DNA from: Betaproteobacteria bacterium
Lineage (GTDB): Bacteria; Pseudomonadota; Gammaproteobacteria; Burkholderiales; Burkholderiaceae_C
Reading direction: 5' to 3'
DNA length: 64,000 nt
Assembly (NCBI GenBank): GCA_947453725.1
Contig: CANGHH010000012.1
Span: forward strand, 62,001 to 126,000
The notes below the pieces were generated by a model. The model searched no databases and was not told where the DNA came from. It saw only the letters and a program-made list of their open reading frames with translations. Both the position numbers and the translations under genes were made by a program. Shown here in pieces: positions 24,929-33,364 of this stretch (within the stretch, counting starts at the first letter, position 1; every line of letters starts with the position of its first letter).

Positions 24929-26041
24929 TCAGTGCAGGAGCATGTGGTCGCTGGACACCGAGCCCAGCTTGTCCAGGCCGTTGCGCCGCAACTCGTCCGG
25001 GTGGTGGTGCCCACCCGGCAGCCAGCGCCGCAGGTAGCAGGTGGCGGTGAAGCCCGCCCACTTGAAGCCGGGCAGCACCGCCAGGCCCTGCGCCGCGTAG
25101 TGGCTGGCCAGCGCCCACAGGTGCAAGGCCGCCAGTTCGGTCGCGACGTGCTTGAGCGCATAGCCCTTGTGGCGTCGCCCATAGGCGCGCAGCTGCGGCG
25201 ACTTCAGGAACAGCGTGGCCTTGTCCATCACCCGGACCTGCCACAGCCGGCGCTCGACGATGCTCAGGCCGGTGGTGACACTGCAGGCTTGCTGCGCGTC
25301 GGGCACATGGTGGCGCGCCGTGATGGCCGGGTGGTGCAGCAGGTGGGCAGCGTTGTCGAGCAGTCGCAGGAAGAGGTCGCGGTCGCTTTCCCAGCGGATC
25401 GACTCGTCTCGGCCGCCCACGCGGATGAAGAGTTCGCGCCGCACCATCAGGCGATTGCAGTGGCAGAAGCCGTCGGCCAGCATGGCTTCTTCGATGTCGA
25501 GCGCGTAGGCGCCCGCGCCATCGGGTCTGCGGCCACGCGCCTGCAGCAGGCCTTCCAGGGCATTCAGCCAGCCAGCGGTGGCCACCGGCCGGCCGTCGCG
25601 CAGGGCTTCCTGGTTGGTCATGTACAGGTCGGTCTGGCGCCCTGCGGCGGCCTCCCGGTCGATGAGGGCCGCGGCGCGCGTCAAGTGGTCCGGGTCGATC
25701 CACAGGTCGTCGTCGTCCAGGAAGCAGACGTAGCTGCCGCGCGCCATGTCGACGCCCTGGTTCATCGCGTAGGCCGACCCGTGGCCCCGCGGCCGGCCGG
25801 GCAGGGTGGTGCTGCGCAGACGGTCACCGATGCGGGACTGGGCGGCGGCGAGCAGCGCGTCGTAGGCCGGCTGGCAGCCGGGCTGGGGCCCGTCGTTGAC
25901 CACCACGATCTCGAAGTCGCCGTGGCGCTGCTGCAAGACCGAATCCACCGCCCGCGCCAACAACCCGGGCCGGTTGCGGGTGCAGATGACAACGCTGAAC
26001 GGGGGTGCGATCAATGCGGGGCTTCCGGAGCGAGCCCCCAT
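24929..26041 (-). CDS. Family 2 glycosyltransferase
   Basis: A 370-residue GT-A type glycosyltransferase. It starts MGARSGSPALIAPPFSVVIC at ATG 26041; starts further upstream would add about 98 residues of unrelated composition across the neighbour's promoter. The nucleotide-sugar fold shows SVVICTRNRPGLLARAVDS, IVVVNDG and the metal-binding CFLDDDDLW (about residue 110). After the GT domain (to about residue 240) is a helical tail of unknown function with several histidines near the end. No polysaccharide cluster is adjacent, so donor and acceptor are unknown. It is divergent from the small exported protein gene. Confidence 0.8.
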   Translation of the reverse strand: MGARSGSPALIAPPFSVVICTRNRPGLLARAVDSVLQQRHGDFEIVVVNDGPQPGCQPAYDALLAAAQSRIGDRLRSTTLPGRPRGHGSAYAMNQGVDMARGSYVCFLDDDDLWIDPDHLTRAAALIDREAAAGRQTDLYMTNQEALRDGRPVATAGWLNALEGLLQARGRRPDGAGAYALDIEEAMLADGFCHCNRLMVRRELFIRVGGRDESIRWESDRDLFLRLLDNAAHLLHHPAITARHHVPDAQQACSVTTGLSIVERRLWQVRVMDKATLFLKSPQLRAYGRRHKGYALKHVATELAALHLWALASHYAAQGLAVLPGFKWAGFTATCYLRRWLPGGHHHPDELRRNGLDKLGSVSSDHMLLH

Positions 26042-26213
26042 TGGAACCACCGTGGCTGCGTTGTCGATATCCCGCAGACCGTGGGTTGGCACCGCAGACT
26101 TGAAAAGCGGCGTTACAGAATCGCCCTCGCCGGGCGTTGCGGAGTGGGCCTGCGTACAGACGGTGGCCCTGTGCGGCATCAAGCTGGGCAAAGTCCGATC
26201 CCAGGAGTTCGCC

Positions 26214-26684
26214 ATGATCCATGAGTTGTTGCTCTCTGTGCCCAGCCGCGGTGCCTGCGCCGTGACCCTCGTTCTGGCCGCCGCGCTGAGCCCGATCCTG
26301 GCTGACGCTGCACCGCCGGATGCCGCCGAAGTCACCTACCAGCGCGAGCGTGCCGACTGCCAGGCCGGCCGGACCCAGCAAGACCTGAAGACCTGCCTGC
26401 GCGAGGCCGTGTCGGCGCGCGATGCCGCCCGCAAGGGCCTGCTGACGACCGAGTCCCCGCAGGTTCTCGGCGACAACGCGCGGCTGCGCTGCCAGGCCCA
26501 GGCCGAGGGCCCTGAGCGTCTGGCCTGCGAACGCATGGCCGGCGGCGCGGGGACGGTGTCGGGCAGCGTGGCCGGCGGCGGCGAATTGCATCAACTGACG
26601 ACGGTGGTGCCGCCGAAGCGCGCTGCCACGCCGGCCAAGCCCGTCGTCAAGCCCGCCGCATCGGCGGCCTCGACGCCGCCGTGA
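26214..26684 (+). CDS. Small exported protein of unknown function
   Basis: A 156-residue protein. ATG 26214 has AGGAG about 7 nt upstream. Residues 1-32 form a signal peptide with cleavage likely after ILADA. The mature part contains a pattern of cysteines (DCQAGRTQQDLKTCLRE, RCQAQAEG, ACERMAGG) that could form disulfides, and ends in a Pro/Ala/Lys-rich low-complexity tail. I do not recognise a named family. It is divergent from the glycosyltransferase and convergent with the crotonase gene, whose stop lies two bases away. Confidence 0.75.
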   Translation: MIHELLLSVPSRGACAVTLVLAAALSPILADAAPPDAAEVTYQRERADCQAGRTQQDLKTCLREAVSARDAARKGLLTTESPQVLGDNARLRCQAQAEGPERLACERMAGGAGTVSGSVAGGGELHQLTTVVPPKRAATPAKPVVKPAASAASTPP

Positions 26685-26686
26685 TT

Positions 26687-27457
26687 TCAGCGCCCTGAAA
26701 AGCGCGGCGTGCGCCTGTCCTTGAAGGCGGCCAGCGCTTCACGCAGGTCGGCGCTGGCCGCGCAGGCGGCCTCGCGTTCGCGCATGGGGCCGACGTTGAA
26801 TTCGCCCCGGGCGATCTCGTTCAGCGACTGCTTCATGCCGGTCACGGCCAGCGGCGCGCCGGCCAGCAGGCTGGCGACGACGCCGTCGACCTGCGCGTCC
26901 AGCGCCGCCGGCTCGGGCGCGGCGTCGAGGTAGCCGATGCGCAGCAGTTCGGCGGTGTTCAGCGTCGGCGCCAGCAGGAACAGCCGCTTGGCGGCGGCCA
27001 GACCCAAGCGCGACACGTAGCGTTGCAGGCCGCTGGGGTAGTAGTGCAGGCCCAGGTGCGCGGCCGGCATGCGCAGTTCCATGCCCTGCACGCCGATGCG
27101 GAAATCGCAGGCCAGCGCCAGGTCGGTGGCGCCACCGTAGACGCTGCCGTTGAGCCGCGCCACGGTCGGCAAGGGCAGCGCTTCCAGCGCGTCCACCGTG
27201 TGCTCGAAGAGTTGCGGGTCCTGCAGCGCGGCGTCGGTCTGGCCCAGTTCGTCCAGGTTGAAGCCGGCGCAGAAAGCGCGGCCCGTGGCTGTCAGCACCA
27301 GCGCGCGAACGCCGGGCGCGCTGCGCAACCGGCGCAGGTGGTCGCGCAGCGCCTGCAGGTCGGCGCGGTGCAGCCGGTTCAGGTGGCGCGGGCGGTTCAG
27401 CGTGATCGTCGCGCGGCCGGCCTCGTCGATGGCCAGCGTCGGTGCGCCTTCAACCAT
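26687..27457 (-). CDS. Crotonase-fold protein (enoyl-CoA hydratase/isomerase family)
   Basis: A 256-residue crotonase-fold protein. The oxyanion-hole region [12 protein letters not shown] (about residue 60) and [15 protein letters not shown] (about 105-120) are present. The two catalytic glutamates of classical enoyl-CoA hydratase appear replaced: Asp112 in the first position and Ala132 in the second (PAAHLGL in place of the usual PE.. pattern). It may therefore be an isomerase or another crotonase activity and not a hydratase. The ATG lies inside the end of serC (8-nt overlap), so the two are coupled. Confidence 0.85.
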   Translation of the reverse strand: MVEGAPTLAIDEAGRATITLNRPRHLNRLHRADLQALRDHLRRLRSAPGVRALVLTATGRAFCAGFNLDELGQTDAALQDPQLFEHTVDALEALPLPTVARLNGSVYGGATDLALACDFRIGVQGMELRMPAAHLGLHYYPSGLQRYVSRLGLAAAKRLFLLAPTLNTAELLRIGYLDAAPEPAALDAQVDGVVASLLAGAPLAVTGMKQSLNEIARGEFNVGPMREREAACAASADLREALAAFKDRRTPRFSGR

Positions 27458-28532
27458 GGCGGGCCTCGAAGTCCTTCATGTAGTCGACCAGCGCCTGCAC
27501 CCCGGCCAGCGGCATCGCGTTGTAGATCGATGCCCGCATGCCGCCGACGATGCGGTGGCCCTTCAACTGCACCAGGCCGCGTTCTTCGGCGCCTTGCAGG
27601 AAGGTCGCGTCCAGCGCCGCGTCGTGCAGGAAGAAGGTCACGTTCATCAGACTGCGGCAGTCGCGCGCGACCGGCGTCCGGTAGAAGGGCGTGCTGTCCA
27701 GGTGGTCGTAGAGCAGTGCCGCTTTGCGGCGGTTGTGGGCTTCCATCGCCACCAGACCACCCTGGGCCTGGATCCACTTGAAGACCAGCCCGGCGATGTA
27801 GATCGCATAGGTCGGCGGCGTGTTGAACATGCTGTCGTGGTCGGCCACCACCTGGTAGTCGAAGGCGCTGGGCGTGCAGGGCAGCGCCTGGCCGATCAGG
27901 TCGTCGCGGACGATGACGAGGGTCAGCCCGGCCGGACCGATGTTCTTCTGCGCGCCGCCGTAGATCAGCCCGTAGCGCGACACGTCGACCGGCCGCGACA
28001 GGATGCTGCTGGACATGTCGGCCACCAGCGGTACACCGCCCACGTCGGGCGGCTGGTCGAATTCGACGCCGCCGATGGTCTCGTTGCTGCAGATGTGCAC
28101 GTAGGCGGCATCCGGGTCGAGTTGCCAGCCGGCGCGCGGCGGGATGGTCGTGTAGTTCGAGTCCGCGCTGCTGGCGGCCACATTCACGCCGCCGTATTTG
28201 CGCGCTTCCTCGATCGACCGCAGGCTCCAGGCGCCGGTGTCGATGTAGTCGGCGCTGGCCTTGCCGCGCAGCATGTTCATCGGCACGATGGCGTTTTCGG
28301 CGATCGCGCCGCCCTGCATGAACAGGGTCTTGTAGTTCGCTGGCACGCCCAGCAGTTCGCGCAGCAGGCTGCTCGCCTCTTCGGCAATGCCCATGAAGGA
28401 CTTGCCGCGGTGGCTCATTTCCATCACCGAAACGCCGGTGCCGTGCCAGTCCAGCATCTCGTCGGCGGCCTGCCTGAGCACCGTCTCCGGCAGGGCGGCG
28501 GGGCCGGGGCTGAAGTTGAAAACGCGGCGCAT
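27450..28532 (-). CDS. serC: Phosphoserine aminotransferase
   Basis: A 360-residue PLP enzyme of serine (and pyridoxal phosphate) biosynthesis, starting [16 protein letters not shown] as in other SerC proteins. The PLP lysine is in [12 protein letters not shown] (about residue 197). The substrate loop [14 protein letters not shown] and the closing [17 protein letters not shown] match the family, as does the length. It converts 3-phosphohydroxypyruvate and glutamate to phosphoserine. It overlaps the crotonase gene downstream; no other ser gene is present here. Confidence 0.95.
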   Translation of the reverse strand: MRRVFNFSPGPAALPETVLRQAADEMLDWHGTGVSVMEMSHRGKSFMGIAEEASSLLRELLGVPANYKTLFMQGGAIAENAIVPMNMLRGKASADYIDTGAWSLRSIEEARKYGGVNVAASSADSNYTTIPPRAGWQLDPDAAYVHICSNETIGGVEFDQPPDVGGVPLVADMSSSILSRPVDVSRYGLIYGGAQKNIGPAGLTLVIVRDDLIGQALPCTPSAFDYQVVADHDSMFNTPPTYAIYIAGLVFKWIQAQGGLVAMEAHNRRKAALLYDHLDSTPFYRTPVARDCRSLMNVTFFLHDAALDATFLQGAEERGLVQLKGHRIVGGMRASIYNAMPLAGVQALVDYMKDFEARHG

Positions 28533-28673
28533 GCTGGGGTCTCCGGATCGGCTGGAAAGCCGGCGGATTATCCGGTGTGGAATCCTTGATGGGCGTCAAT
28601 GCGACCCAGCTGGCAAAGCCTACAGTGGTCGCAGAGCGCCGGGCCTTCTCCGGTGCGTGCAACAAAGGCCTCC

Positions 28674-29117
28674 ATGTACAAGCACCTTCTGGTTCCGATT
28701 GACGGCAGCGAATTGTCGGAGCAGGCCGCGACGACCAGCCTGGGCTTGGCCGCCGCCCTGGGCGCGCGCATCACCGCCTTCGTGGCCGAGCCGCTGCCGC
28801 CGCTGCCCAATGAAACCACCAACCCCGGGAGCTACGCCCGCACCGCCGAACAGCACCGCGAGCGCACCGAAGCGCATGCCCACGACGCGCTGGCCCGTTT
28901 CGCGGCGCAAGCGGCCGAGCAGGGCATCCCTTTCGCCGGTGAGTTCCGCCGCACCGGTTCGGTGGATGAAGCCATCGTCGAGGCCGCCACCAGCTACGGC
29001 TGCGACCTGATCGTGATGGTGACGCACGGCCGCAGCGCCTTCGGTGAATTGCTGTTCGGTTCGCACACCAAGAACGTGTTGTCGCACAGCAAGCTGCCCC
29101 TGCTGGTCCTGCATTGA
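28674..29117 (+). CDS. Universal stress protein, UspA family
   Basis: A 147-residue single-domain Usp. It begins MYKHLLVPIDGSELSEQA and ends with THGRSAFGELLFGSHTKNVL and LPLLVLH. The ATP-binding G-x2-G-x9-G-S motif is slightly degenerate, with alanine at the second glycine (GRSA), so nucleotide binding is uncertain. The start at 28674 follows a weak AAAGG site. Its stop overlaps the ATG of the next gene by one base (TGATG), suggesting a two-gene operon with the flavoprotein. Confidence 0.9.
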   Translation: MYKHLLVPIDGSELSEQAATTSLGLAAALGARITAFVAEPLPPLPNETTNPGSYARTAEQHRERTEAHAHDALARFAAQAAEQGIPFAGEFRRTGSVDEAIVEAATSYGCDLIVMVTHGRSAFGELLFGSHTKNVLSHSKLPLLVLH

Positions 29118-30382
29118 TGTCCGCGCCCGACCACGCAGCGTCGGACAGCCGCTTGGCTGCCCTGCTGGCCGCGAGCGGTCTGCGCGCGCTGCGTTTGAAG
29201 GGCCGCAGCCTGCTGCCCCTGGTGCAGGGCGGCATGGGGGTGGGCATCTCGGCACACCGGCTGGCCGGTGCGGTCGCCGCGCTGGGCGCGGTGGGCACCA
29301 TCAGCAGCGTCGACTTGCGCCGCTTGCACCCTGACCTGATGGCCCGCACAGGCCTGGGAATGGGCCTGGGCATGGGCGCGGCGGCCAAGCAGGCCATCGA
29401 CACGGCCAACCTCGAGGCGATCGACCGCGAGATCGTGGCCGCCCGCCAGCTCAGCGGCGGCCGCGGCCTGCTGGCCATGAATGTGATGCGCGCCGTCGGC
29501 GCCTACGCGGCTTCGGTGAAGCGCGCGCTGGAAGCCGGCATCGACGCCATCGTCGTCGGCGCCGGCCTGCCGCTGGACCTGCCCGACCTGGCTCAGGATC
29601 ACCCGCGTACGGCGCTGATTCCGATCCTCAGCGACGCGCGTGGTGTGGCGCTGGTCGTCAGGAAGTGGGAACGCAAGAAGCGCTTGCCCGACGCCATCGT
29701 CATCGAACACCCGCGGCTGGCAGGGGGCCACCTCGGCGCGGCCCGCGTGGCCGATCTGAACGACCCGCGCTTCGACTGGGAAAACGTGCTGCCGCAGTCG
29801 CGCGCCTTTCTGCGCACGGTGGGCATCGAAGACGAGGTGCCGCTGATCGCCGCCGGCGGCATCGGCAGTTGCGAGGACATCGCCAGGCTGCAGGCGCTGG
29901 GCGCCGCGGCGGTGCAACTCGGCACCGCATTCGCCGTGACCACCGAGTGCGACGCCGATCCGGCCTTCAAGCGCGTGCTGGCCCAGGCGAAGCAAGAAGA
30001 CCTGGTCGAGTTCACCAGTGTCGCCGGCCTGCCGGCCCGGGCTGTTGCCACGCCCTGGCTGCGCGCCTACCTGCAGGCCGAGGCCAAGCTGCAAGCCGTG
30101 GCCCACCCGAAGTCGCACTGCACCAAGGCCTTCGACTGCCTGGCGCAATGCGGTCTTCGCGATGGCCTGCCGGGCTGGGGCCAGTTCTGCATCGACAACC
30201 AGCTCGCCGCCGCGCTGCGCGGCGACCTGAAGAAGGGCTTGTACTTCCGCGGCGCGGGCGCCCTGCCTTTTGGCGAGCAGATTCGCAGCGTGCGTGATCT
30301 GATCGAGCGCCTGCTGACACCTGGTTTGCCGGCTGACAGTCGGGCCTTCGCCGCGCACCGCGAGCCCGCCATCGCCACCTGA
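29117..30382 (+). CDS. Nitronate monooxygenase-like FMN oxidoreductase
   Basis: A 421-residue protein with the TIM-barrel fold of 2-nitropropane dioxygenase/nitronate monooxygenase. Flavin-binding features are LVQGGMGVGIS near the start, VVGAGLPLDLPDL, LAGGHLGAARV (with the histidine of the family) and LIAAGGIGSCEDI. It carries a C-terminal extension of roughly 90 residues with four cysteines (HCTKAFDCLAQCG, QFCID) that many short family members lack. The substrate is unknown. The ATG overlaps the Usp stop. Confidence 0.85.
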   Translation: MSAPDHAASDSRLAALLAASGLRALRLKGRSLLPLVQGGMGVGISAHRLAGAVAALGAVGTISSVDLRRLHPDLMARTGLGMGLGMGAAAKQAIDTANLEAIDREIVAARQLSGGRGLLAMNVMRAVGAYAASVKRALEAGIDAIVVGAGLPLDLPDLAQDHPRTALIPILSDARGVALVVRKWERKKRLPDAIVIEHPRLAGGHLGAARVADLNDPRFDWENVLPQSRAFLRTVGIEDEVPLIAAGGIGSCEDIARLQALGAAAVQLGTAFAVTTECDADPAFKRVLAQAKQEDLVEFTSVAGLPARAVATPWLRAYLQAEAKLQAVAHPKSHCTKAFDCLAQCGLRDGLPGWGQFCIDNQLAAALRGDLKKGLYFRGAGALPFGEQIRSVRDLIERLLTPGLPADSRAFAAHREPAIAT

Positions 30383-30598
30383 AAACGGCCGCTGGCCCGC
30401 GCCAGCAACCGGTCGTCCGTGCCATTGCCAGCCACCCGCTGCGAGGCGGTGCCCGGCAACCGCGGTGCTGAAATGCCCGGCATGCCTGCCCACCTGGACG
30501 TCCTGCCGCCACGGCGCTCTGGCGTGATGCGCCTGCGCTGGTGTGCGCTGGCTGTTCACGCTGGTCTTCTGCGTCTGTTTGGCCACCGAGGTCTGGGC

Positions 30599-30878
30599 AT
30601 GAATCTTCCCGTATCGCCGCCCGTTCTGCAGGTGCAGGACCTGAGCTTTTCCTACCCGGGCCGCCCCGTCTTCACCGGCTGGTCGGCCAGCTTCAAGCCC
30701 GGCCTGACCTGGGTGCGCGGCAGCAACGGCAGTGGTGAATCCACGCTGCTGAAGCTGCTGGCCGGCGCGCTGCCGCCACTGGCACGCAGCGCAAGGTGGG
30801 GCTGGCTGCTGCCTTCGCGGCCGACACGCCATCACGACGCTGGCGCTGGACGACCCTGCGCCGCTTGCACCCGCCTGA
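30599..30878 (+). pseudogene. Decayed ABC transporter ATPase fragment
   Basis: From ATG 30599 one frame reads MNLPVSPPVLQVQDLSFSYP and a Walker A in which lysine is replaced by glutamate (GSNGSGESTLLKLLAGALPP). The Q-loop region expected next is missing. At 30781 a second frame gives GTQRKVGLAAAFAAD, the end of an ABC signature region. At 30831 a third frame gives ITTLALDDP, a Walker B remnant, then TGA at 30876. Deletion plus two frameshifts mean it cannot make an ATPase. The ATG overlaps the TGA of a short membrane-like frame (30543-30602), perhaps the end of a lost upstream partner. The rest of 30383-30985 shows no gene. Confidence 0.8.
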
Positions 30879-30985
30879 CGCTGCGGGCTGGGCGCCACAG
30901 CGCGGCAGGCCGGGCGCCGGCGCACTTGCCGCACTGGCAGCGGGGTGCGAGCATCGGCCCATCCCCCAACACCCCGGAGACCTCC

Positions 30986-31672
30986 ATGGCCAAGCCCCTG
31001 TTCGATGCCGATGCCCTGATCGCCCAGTTCGAGAGCGCCACCGCCAAGCAAGGCGAACAGCTGCGCAAGGCCACGACCGAGGCCACGATGTCCGCACTGC
31101 AAGGTCGCGAGTTGACCTTGAAGAACATCAAGGACGCGCTGAAGACGGTGGCCGAGGCGGCCAGCACCGGCGTGGCCAAGAACGCCTTGGCGGGTGCAGC
31201 GGGCCTGGGCGGCATGAATCCCGAAGCCCTGCTCGACCAGGCCGTGCACGGCATGGACGATGCGCTGCTGAAGGCCGTGGACGCCAACCGCACGGCGCTG
31301 AACACGCTGATGGCGCAAGGCGCCGACCTGCGCGACAAGCACCTGAGCAAGGCCCTGGGCGACCTCGAGAAGATGGAAGACGCGATGTTCAGCGCCGTGA
31401 AGAAGGCCGCCGCCGGCGCCGGCGCGCCGATGGCCGGCGCCTGGGGGCCGGTGCTGGAAAAGATGCAGCTCGGCGGCACGCTGTCGGGCGCCAAGGCGGC
31501 CAGCACGGCCGAGGAGATGACCGAGCAGATGCAGAGCGCGATCCGCAACACGCGGGCCGCTTCGGTGCGCGCTGCGCAAGCACTGGCCGAGAGCTACACG
31601 GCCATGGTCAGCGGGGTGCTGGTCGGCATGCAGCAAGCGCTGCAGACCAAGCCGGGCAAGGGCAAGAAGTAA
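30986..31672 (+). CDS. Helical protein of unknown function (DUF6781-like)
   Basis: A 228-residue protein starting MAKPLFDADALIAQFESATA after a GGAG site. The frame is open upstream through the ABC remnant, but that region is a pseudogene and the ribosome site supports 30986. The whole chain is predicted helical: alanine-rich, amphipathic, with heptad-like patches and a basic tail GKGKK. No signal peptide or catalytic motif. It matches my memory of DUF6781, and the composition also resembles phasins; I could not test either. The previous gene is broken and the next gene is convergent, so context gives little help. Confidence 0.75.
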   Translation: MAKPLFDADALIAQFESATAKQGEQLRKATTEATMSALQGRELTLKNIKDALKTVAEAASTGVAKNALAGAAGLGGMNPEALLDQAVHGMDDALLKAVDANRTALNTLMAQGADLRDKHLSKALGDLEKMEDAMFSAVKKAAAGAGAPMAGAWGPVLEKMQLGGTLSGAKAASTAEEMTEQMQSAIRNTRAASVRAAQALAESYTAMVSGVLVGMQQALQTKPGKGKK

Positions 31673-31696
31673 GGCCAGCGCGCCGGCTGGCCGCGC

Positions 31697-31831
31697 TCAC
31701 TGCTGCTTGGCGTCCTTGGCTGCGCCATCGCCCGGCTTGGGTGCATCGCCCAGCACGGTCTTCAGTGGGCAGACCGAAACAGCCGGGCACTTGGCACAGG
31801 TGGCAACGATGGCAATCGGGCAAAGGGTCAT
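31697..31831 (-). CDS. 44-residue cysteine-rich small protein
   Basis: A short gene with GGAG about 8 nt before ATG 31831. The product begins MTLCPIAIVATCAKCPAVSV and continues with CPLK, then a charged Lys/Asp/Gln tail. Four cysteines, three followed by or adjacent to proline, are spaced C-x7-C-x2-C-x5-C and could bind a metal or cluster. It lies convergent with the helical protein gene and divergent from exonuclease I. I recall similar very small proteins in Burkholderiales but no known function. Confidence 0.65.
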   Translation of the reverse strand: MTLCPIAIVATCAKCPAVSVCPLKTVLGDAPKPGDGAAKDAKQQ

Positions 31832-31897
31832 GGCGAACTCCGGGCTTGTGATGAGCCGGAGGATACGACGCCCAGGGCTTGCGCTATCGTGAAGGCC

Positions 31898-33349
31898 ATG
31901 GCTGCAAGCACCTTCTTCTGGCACGACTACGAGACCTTCGGCCGCGAGCCGCGGCGCGACCGGCCGGCCCAGTTCGCCGGCCTGCGCACTGACGCCGAAC
32001 TGAACGAGATCGGCGAGCCGGTGATGGTCTATTGCCGGCCCAGCCCCGACAGCCTGCCCGACCCCGAGAGCGTGCTGCTCACCGGCATCCTGCCGCAGCA
32101 CGCGCTGCAGCAGGGCGTGACCGAGCGCGAATTCGCCGCCGTCATCGAAGCCGAGCTGGGGCGCGACGGCACCATCGGCGTCGGCTACAACAGCATCCGC
32201 TTCGACGACGAGGTGACGCGCTTCCTGTTCTGGCGAAACCTGATCGACCCCTATGCCCGCGAATGGCAGAACGGCTGTGGCCGCTGGGACCTGATGGACG
32301 TGGTGCGCACGACCTGGGCGCTGCGCCCGGCGGGCATCAACTGGCCGACCTACACCGAAGGCGAGATGGCCGGCCGGCCGTCGTTCAAGCTGGAACACCT
32401 GACGCAGGCCAACGGCATCGGCCACGAAGCCGCGCACGACGCGCTGTCCGACGTGCGGGCCACGCTGGCGCTGGCCCGGCTGATCCGGCAGCACAACCCG
32501 AAGTTGTGGGACTTCTGCCTGCGGCTGCACAAGAAGGATGCGGTGTGGGCCGAGATCGGCATCAACCGGCCCTTCGTCCACCTGTCGACGCGCTACCCGG
32601 TCGAGCGCGGCAATCTGGCCATCGTCTGGCCACTGGCGCCGCACCCGAGCAACAAGAACGAATTGATCGTCTGGGACCTGTCGCGCGACCCGCGCGAGTT
32701 GCTGGGACTGGACGCCGAGACCGTGCGCCGGCGCCTCTACACGCGGCAGAGCGAGTTGCCGGAAGGCGAACTGCGACTGCCGATCAAGACCATCCACGTC
32801 AACAAGTCGCCCATCGTCGTCGGCCAGCTGCGCGTGGTCGAACCGGTTGCAGCGCGCTGGAAGCTGGACGTGGCGCAGGCCCTGCAGCATGCCGAGCACG
32901 CCGCCGCCATCGGCCGCACGCTGGACCCGCTGTGGGTTCAGGTCTACGCGCGGCCCGATGTGCCGGCACCCGATGTCGACGAAGACCTGTACGGCGGCTT
33001 CATCAACAACGACGACCGGCGCACGCTGCAGCGCCTGCGCGGGCTGCCGGGCAGCCAGCTGGCCGGCAAGCACCCGGCCTTCAGCGACGGGCGTCTGGAC
33101 GAACTGCTGTTCCGCTACCGAGCGCGCAACTTCGCCGAGACGCTGAACGACGAAGAACAGGCCCGCTGGGAAGGTCACCGCGCCGAGCGTCTGCACCAGG
33201 GCGCCGCTGGCGCGATGACGCTGGCGGCCTATTTCGAGCGCATCGACCAGCTGGCCGAGGCCGCCGTCGAACGCGACGACGAGCGGTCCCAGGCGCTGCT
33301 CGAAGCGCTGGTCGATTACGGTCAGGCCATCGCGCCCGAATTGCCCTGA
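31898..33349 (+). CDS. sbcB: Exodeoxyribonuclease I
   Basis: A 483-residue DEDDh 3'-to-5' single-strand DNA exonuclease. The motifs are HDYETFG with two acidic ligands (about residue 10), VGYNSIRFDDE (about 105) and HDALSDVRATL with the catalytic histidine and last aspartate (about 180). The rest matches the SH3-like and helical C-terminal domains in length. I use ATG 31898; an in-frame GTG three codons earlier is possible. A TATCGT element ends eight bases before this ATG, compatible with a leaderless or very short-leader mRNA. Confidence 0.92.
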   Translation: MAASTFFWHDYETFGREPRRDRPAQFAGLRTDAELNEIGEPVMVYCRPSPDSLPDPESVLLTGILPQHALQQGVTEREFAAVIEAELGRDGTIGVGYNSIRFDDEVTRFLFWRNLIDPYAREWQNGCGRWDLMDVVRTTWALRPAGINWPTYTEGEMAGRPSFKLEHLTQANGIGHEAAHDALSDVRATLALARLIRQHNPKLWDFCLRLHKKDAVWAEIGINRPFVHLSTRYPVERGNLAIVWPLAPHPSNKNELIVWDLSRDPRELLGLDAETVRRRLYTRQSELPEGELRLPIKTIHVNKSPIVVGQLRVVEPVAARWKLDVAQALQHAEHAAAIGRTLDPLWVQVYARPDVPAPDVDEDLYGGFINNDDRRTLQRLRGLPGSQLAGKHPAFSDGRLDELLFRYRARNFAETLNDEEQARWEGHRAERLHQGAAGAMTLAAYFERIDQLAEAAVERDDERSQALLEALVDYGQAIAPELP

Positions 33350-33364
33350 CCGCCGGCCGGCCGC

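Noticed and set aside
28994..31636. 880-residue minus-strand frame
   Set aside because: Antisense to the flavoprotein and helical-protein genes, no recognisable domain.
30419..31672. Single fusion gene of an ABC ATPase and the helical protein
   Set aside because: The ATPase part is frameshifted and deleted; the shared frame is accidental and the helical gene has its own ribosome site at 30986.
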